Below, one piece after another: positions 61,084 to 64,000 of a stretch of 64,000 nucleotides of DNA (positions are counted from its first letter, which is position 1; each line of letters begins with the position of its first letter). The position numbers were made by a program, and so were the translations under genes. The stretch spans positions 4,216,001 through 4,280,000 of the forward strand of contig NZ_AP022576.1 in assembly GCF_010730355.1 (NCBI RefSeq), in the 5' to 3' direction. This DNA is from Mycobacterium florentinum (GTDB lineage Bacteria > Actinomycetota > Actinomycetes > Mycobacteriales > Mycobacteriaceae). Under the pieces are notes generated by a model. It worked only from the letters and a program-made list of their open reading frames with translations, did no database searches and was not told the DNA's origin.

Positions 61084-62334
61084 ATGGCACCCCCCAACAT
61101 TCCCGCAGACTTCGATTTCCTTGACCCCGACGTCAACCTCGCCGGGCTGCCCGTCAAGGAGCTCGCCGAGCTACGCAAGGCCGAGCCGATCCACTGGGTC
61201 GACATCCCGGGCGGTTCGGGCGGCTTCGAGGACCACGGCTACTGGATCGTCACCAAGCACGCCGACGTCAAAGAGGTGTCGCGCCGCAGCGACGTCTTCT
61301 CGAGCTGGTTGAACGGCGCGATTCCGACCTGGCCGCCCGAGATGAAGCGCGAGCAGGTCGAACTGCAGCGCAGCGTGATGCTCAACATGGACGCCCCCCA
61401 CCACACCCGGTTGCGCAAGATCATCTCCCGCGGGTTCACCCCACGGGCCATCGGTCGCCTGGAGGCCGAACTGGCCCAGCGCGCCGAGAACATCGCCAAG
61501 AGCGCCGCGGCGGAGGGTGGCGGCGACTTCGTCGAACAGGTCTCGTGCGAGCTGCCGCTGCAGGCCATCGCGGGCCTGCTCGGTGTCCCGCAGGAGGACC
61601 GCGACAAGCTGTTCCGCTGGTCCAACGAGATGACCGGTGGCACCGACCCCGAGTACGCCACCGTTGACCCCGCGCAGTCGTCGATGGAACTGATCGCCTA
61701 CGCCATGGCCATGGCCGAGGAGCGCGGCAAAAACCCCACCGACGACATCGTCACCACGCTCATCCAGGCCGACATCGAGGGCGAAAAGCTCTCCGACGAC
61801 GAGTTCGGGTTTTTCGTGGTGATGCTCGCGGTGGCCGGCAACGAGACCACCCGCAACTCGATCACCCACGGCATGATCGCATTCGCCAACAACCCCGATC
61901 AGTGGGAGCTGTTCAAAAAGGAACGGCCCGCCACCGCGGCCGACGAGATCATCCGGTGGGCCACCCCGGTGTCGGCGTTCCAGCGCACCGCCAACGAGGA
62001 CGTCGAGTTGGGTGGCGTGCTGATCAAGAAGGGGCAGCGGGTGGTGATGTCCTACCGGTCGGCCAACTTCGACGAAGACGTCTTCGAGGACCCGCACTCG
62101 TTCAACATCTTGCGCGATCCGAATCCGCACGTCGGCTTTGGCGGCACCGGCGCGCACTACTGCATCGGCGCGAACTTGGCCCGCATGACGATCAACCTGA
62201 TCTTCAACGCGGTTGCCGATCAGATGCCGGACATCACGTCGGTCGGCGAACCCGAGCGGCTACGGTCAGGGTGGCTCAACGGCATCAAGCACTGGCAGGT
62301 CGACTACACGGGAAAGAGTGCGGTGACGTCTTAA
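61084..62334 (+). CDS. cyp125: Steroid C26-monooxygenase CYP125
   Basis: CYP125 oxidises the terminal carbon of the cholesterol side chain to start its breakdown. The 416 residues show the I-helix oxygen-binding AGNETTRNSI and the heme-binding FGGTGAHYCIGANLAR with Cys360. The ETTRN and heme regions are identical to M. tuberculosis CYP125, but the N-terminus is about 17 residues shorter. A good start at 61084 (ATG) follows GAGGAG. Its stop overlaps the fadE28 ATG by one base. Confidence 0.96.
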   Translation: MAPPNIPADFDFLDPDVNLAGLPVKELAELRKAEPIHWVDIPGGSGGFEDHGYWIVTKHADVKEVSRRSDVFSSWLNGAIPTWPPEMKREQVELQRSVMLNMDAPHHTRLRKIISRGFTPRAIGRLEAELAQRAENIAKSAAAEGGGDFVEQVSCELPLQAIAGLLGVPQEDRDKLFRWSNEMTGGTDPEYATVDPAQSSMELIAYAMAMAEERGKNPTDDIVTTLIQADIEGEKLSDDEFGFFVVMLAVAGNETTRNSITHGMIAFANNPDQWELFKKERPATAADEIIRWATPVSAFQRTANEDVELGGVLIKKGQRVVMSYRSANFDEDVFEDPHSFNILRDPNPHVGFGGTGAHYCIGANLARMTINLIFNAVADQMPDITSVGEPERLRSGWLNGIKHWQVDYTGKSAVTS

Positions 62335-63356
62335 TGGACTTCGATCTCACTGCGACGCAACAAGCCGTCGCGGATGTGGCTACGTCGGTACTCGAAAGGG
62401 ATTTGGGCTGGGACGCTTTGGTCAGTGGGGGTGTGACGGCGCTTCCGGTGCCCGAGCGCCTCGGCGGCGACGGCGTCGGGCTGCCCGAGGTCGCCACGGT
62501 GCTGACCGAGGTGGGCCGCCACGGCGCCGTCACGCCGGCGCTGGCCACACTGGGCTTCGGTGTGCTGCCGCTGCTGGATCTGGCATCCGATGAACAGCAG
62601 GACCGGTTCCTGGCCGGCTTGACTAAAGGGGCCAAGGGTGGGGTGCTGACCGCGTCACTCAACGAGCCCGGCTCGGCGCTGCCCGACCGGCCCGCCATCA
62701 CCTTCGCCGACGGGCGGTTGTCGGGCACCAAAGTCGCTGTGGCCTATGCCGAACAAGCAGATTGGATCATCGTGACGGCCGACAGCGCGGTCGTCGTGGT
62801 GTCGCCGAAGGCCGAGGGTGTGGAGTTGGTTCGCACCCCGACGTCGAATGGCTCCGAGGAGTACACGGTGACGTTCGCCGCGGTAGCGGTTCCCGACACC
62901 GACGTGCTGGCCGGCGCCACCGCGCGCCGCGTCAATGAGCTGGCGCTGGCGGCGATCGGCGCCTTCACCGACGGGCTGGTTGCCGGGGCGCTGCGGCTGA
63001 CCGCGGACTACGTGGCCGGGCGCAAGCAGTTCGGCAAGCCACTGTCGACCTTCCAAACCGTCGCGGCGCAGCTGGCCGAGGTGTACATCGCTTCGCGCAC
63101 CATCGATTTGGCGGCGAAGTCGGTGGTCTGGCGCCTGTCCGAGGGCCGGGACGCCGACGACGACTTGGACGTGCTCGGTTACTGGATCACGTCGCAGGCC
63201 CCGCCGGTGATGCAGATCTGCCATCACCTGCACGGCGGCATGGGCATGGACATCACCTACCCCATGCACCGGTACTACTCGACGATCAAAGACCTGGCCC
63301 GGCTGCTGGGCGGGTCGTCTCATCGTCTCGACCTGGTGGGAGCGCAATGTTCATAG
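62334..63356 (+). CDS. fadE28: Acyl-CoA dehydrogenase FadE28 (ChsE1-type chain)
   Basis: In M. tuberculosis FadE28 and FadE29 form the alpha2beta2 ChsE1-ChsE2 dehydrogenase that acts on the three-carbon steroid side chain. The 340-residue chain has TADYVAGRKQFGKPLSTFQTVAAQL and the late HLHGGMGMDITYPMHRYYS. It overlaps cyp125 by one base and fadE29 by ten bases, consistent with a single KstR-controlled message. Confidence 0.95.
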   Translation: MDFDLTATQQAVADVATSVLERDLGWDALVSGGVTALPVPERLGGDGVGLPEVATVLTEVGRHGAVTPALATLGFGVLPLLDLASDEQQDRFLAGLTKGAKGGVLTASLNEPGSALPDRPAITFADGRLSGTKVAVAYAEQADWIIVTADSAVVVVSPKAEGVELVRTPTSNGSEEYTVTFAAVAVPDTDVLAGATARRVNELALAAIGAFTDGLVAGALRLTADYVAGRKQFGKPLSTFQTVAAQLAEVYIASRTIDLAAKSVVWRLSEGRDADDDLDVLGYWITSQAPPVMQICHHLHGGMGMDITYPMHRYYSTIKDLARLLGGSSHRLDLVGAQCS

Positions 63357-64000
63357 ACCTGACTCCCGAGCAGCGGGCGCTGCAAGCGGAGCTTCGCGAA
63401 TACTTCTCGAATCTCATTTCGCCCGAAGAGGCGAAGGCGATGGAGTCCGACCGTCACAACGAGGCCTATCGTGCGGTGATCCGGCGCATGGGCCAAGATC
63501 GCAAGCTCGGCGTCGGATGGCCAAAGGAGTTCGGCGGCCACGGCTTTGGGCCGATCGAGCAGTCGATCTTCGTCAACGAGGCACACCGTGCCGACGTGCC
63601 ACTGCCCGCGGTGACGCTGCAGACGGTCGGCCCAACCCTGCAGCAGTACGGCAGCGAGCTGCAGAAGAAGAAGTTCCTGCCCGCCATTCTGGCCGGCGAG
63701 GTGCACTTCGCGATCGGCTACACCGAGCCGGAGGCCGGCACCGACTTGGCGTCGCTGCGTACCACCGCCATACGGCAGGGTGACGAATACATCGTCAACG
63801 GCCAGAAGGTCTTCACCACCGGCGCGCACGACGCCGACTACATCTGGCTGGCCTGCCGAACCGACCCGGAAGCCGTTAAGCACAAAGGTATTTCGATCCT
63901 GATCGTCGACACCAAGGATCCCGGCTACTCCTGGACGCCGATCATCTTGTCCGACGGTGCCCACCACACCAACGCCACGTACTACAACGATGTGCGGGTG
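63347..64000 (+). CDS. fadE29: Acyl-CoA dehydrogenase FadE29 (ChsE2-type chain, 3' end outside window)
   Basis: The first 218 codons are present and run off the window. They include the N-terminal helical domain and the FAD/substrate region GYTEPEAGTDLASLRTTA and VNGQKVFTTGAHDADYIWLACRT. It matches M. tuberculosis FadE29, the catalytic partner of FadE28. The ATG at 63347 lies inside the end of fadE28 in another frame. Confidence 0.93.
   Translation, partial: MFIDLTPEQRALQAELREYFSNLISPEEAKAMESDRHNEAYRAVIRRMGQDRKLGVGWPKEFGGHGFGPIEQSIFVNEAHRADVPLPAVTLQTVGPTLQQYGSELQKKKFLPAILAGEVHFAIGYTEPEAGTDLASLRTTAIRQGDEYIVNGQKVFTTGAHDADYIWLACRTDPEAVKHKGISILIVDTKDPGYSWTPIILSDGAHHTNATYYNDVRV

Overview
The window is GC-rich chromosomal DNA from a mycobacterium, most likely a slow-growing non-tuberculous species. 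Gene order follows, in reverse, the M. tuberculosis H37Rv block from Rv3593 (lpqF) to Rv3543c (fadE29). Several proteins are close to their M. tuberculosis counterparts as I recall them, including KstR, MhuD, DisA, HsaC, CYP125 and FadA5. The PE/PPE and fdxB loci found in this block of M. tuberculosis are missing, and several blocks absent from M. tuberculosis are inserted. The exact species cannot be named from the sequence alone. All comparisons with M. tuberculosis are from memory; no search was run.

Layout. (1) 1-12223 is a conserved housekeeping block: lpqF (partial), mhuD, an alpha/beta hydrolase, mutY, canB, a membrane protein, disA-radA, lpqE, carD, ispD-ispF, cysS and rlmB. (2) 12229-17386 is an insertion relative to M. 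tuberculosis: a secreted glycerophosphodiester phosphodiesterase, an FAD monooxygenase and a large ATP-binding LuxR-type regulator, the last two divergent around a perfect 16-bp palindrome. (3) 17478-24450 holds arsB2, an MBL-fold hydrolase (Rv3577 type), an orphan pxpA, a broken lppH remnant, a three-gene zinc-type ABC transporter preceded by a Zur-like box, and a LacI regulator (Rv3575c type). (4) 24458-33400 is the first cholesterol-catabolism block: kstR, fadE34, a small low-GC ORF, an Rv3572-like secreted protein, kshB, and hsaA-hsaD-hsaC-hsaB, with KstR boxes in the divergent gaps. (5) 33401-40660 is an insertion that separates hsaB from nat. It carries a hairpin repeat, an NTF2-like gene and two tandem transmembrane Ser/Thr kinases whose extracytoplasmic parts each hold twelve kelch motifs. 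(6) 40816-44889 holds nat, an inserted fatty-acyl-AMP ligase, and an aminotransferase. (7) 44886-58856 is the KstR2 block that degrades the last two steroid rings: fadE33-fadE32-fadE31-fadD3, fadE30-ipdF-kstR2-fadA6, ipdC, ipdB-ipdA-echA20 and two SDR genes, with three perfect KstR2 boxes. (8) 58955-64000 holds ddn, an NTF2-like gene, fadA5, cyp125, fadE28 and fadE29 (cut by the window end).

How the genes work together. CYP125 starts side-chain oxidation, FadE34, FadE28/FadE29 and FadA5 shorten the side chain by beta-oxidation, KshB supplies electrons for 9-alpha-hydroxylation, HsaABCD opens rings A/B, and FadD3, FadE30, IpdF, IpdC, EchA20, IpdAB, FadE31-33 and FadA6 degrade the remaining CD-ring propionate. 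KstR controls the first half and KstR2 the second.

The least explained part is the kinase-kelch pair with its coupled NTF2-like gene, which sits inside what is elsewhere the hsa-nat operon.
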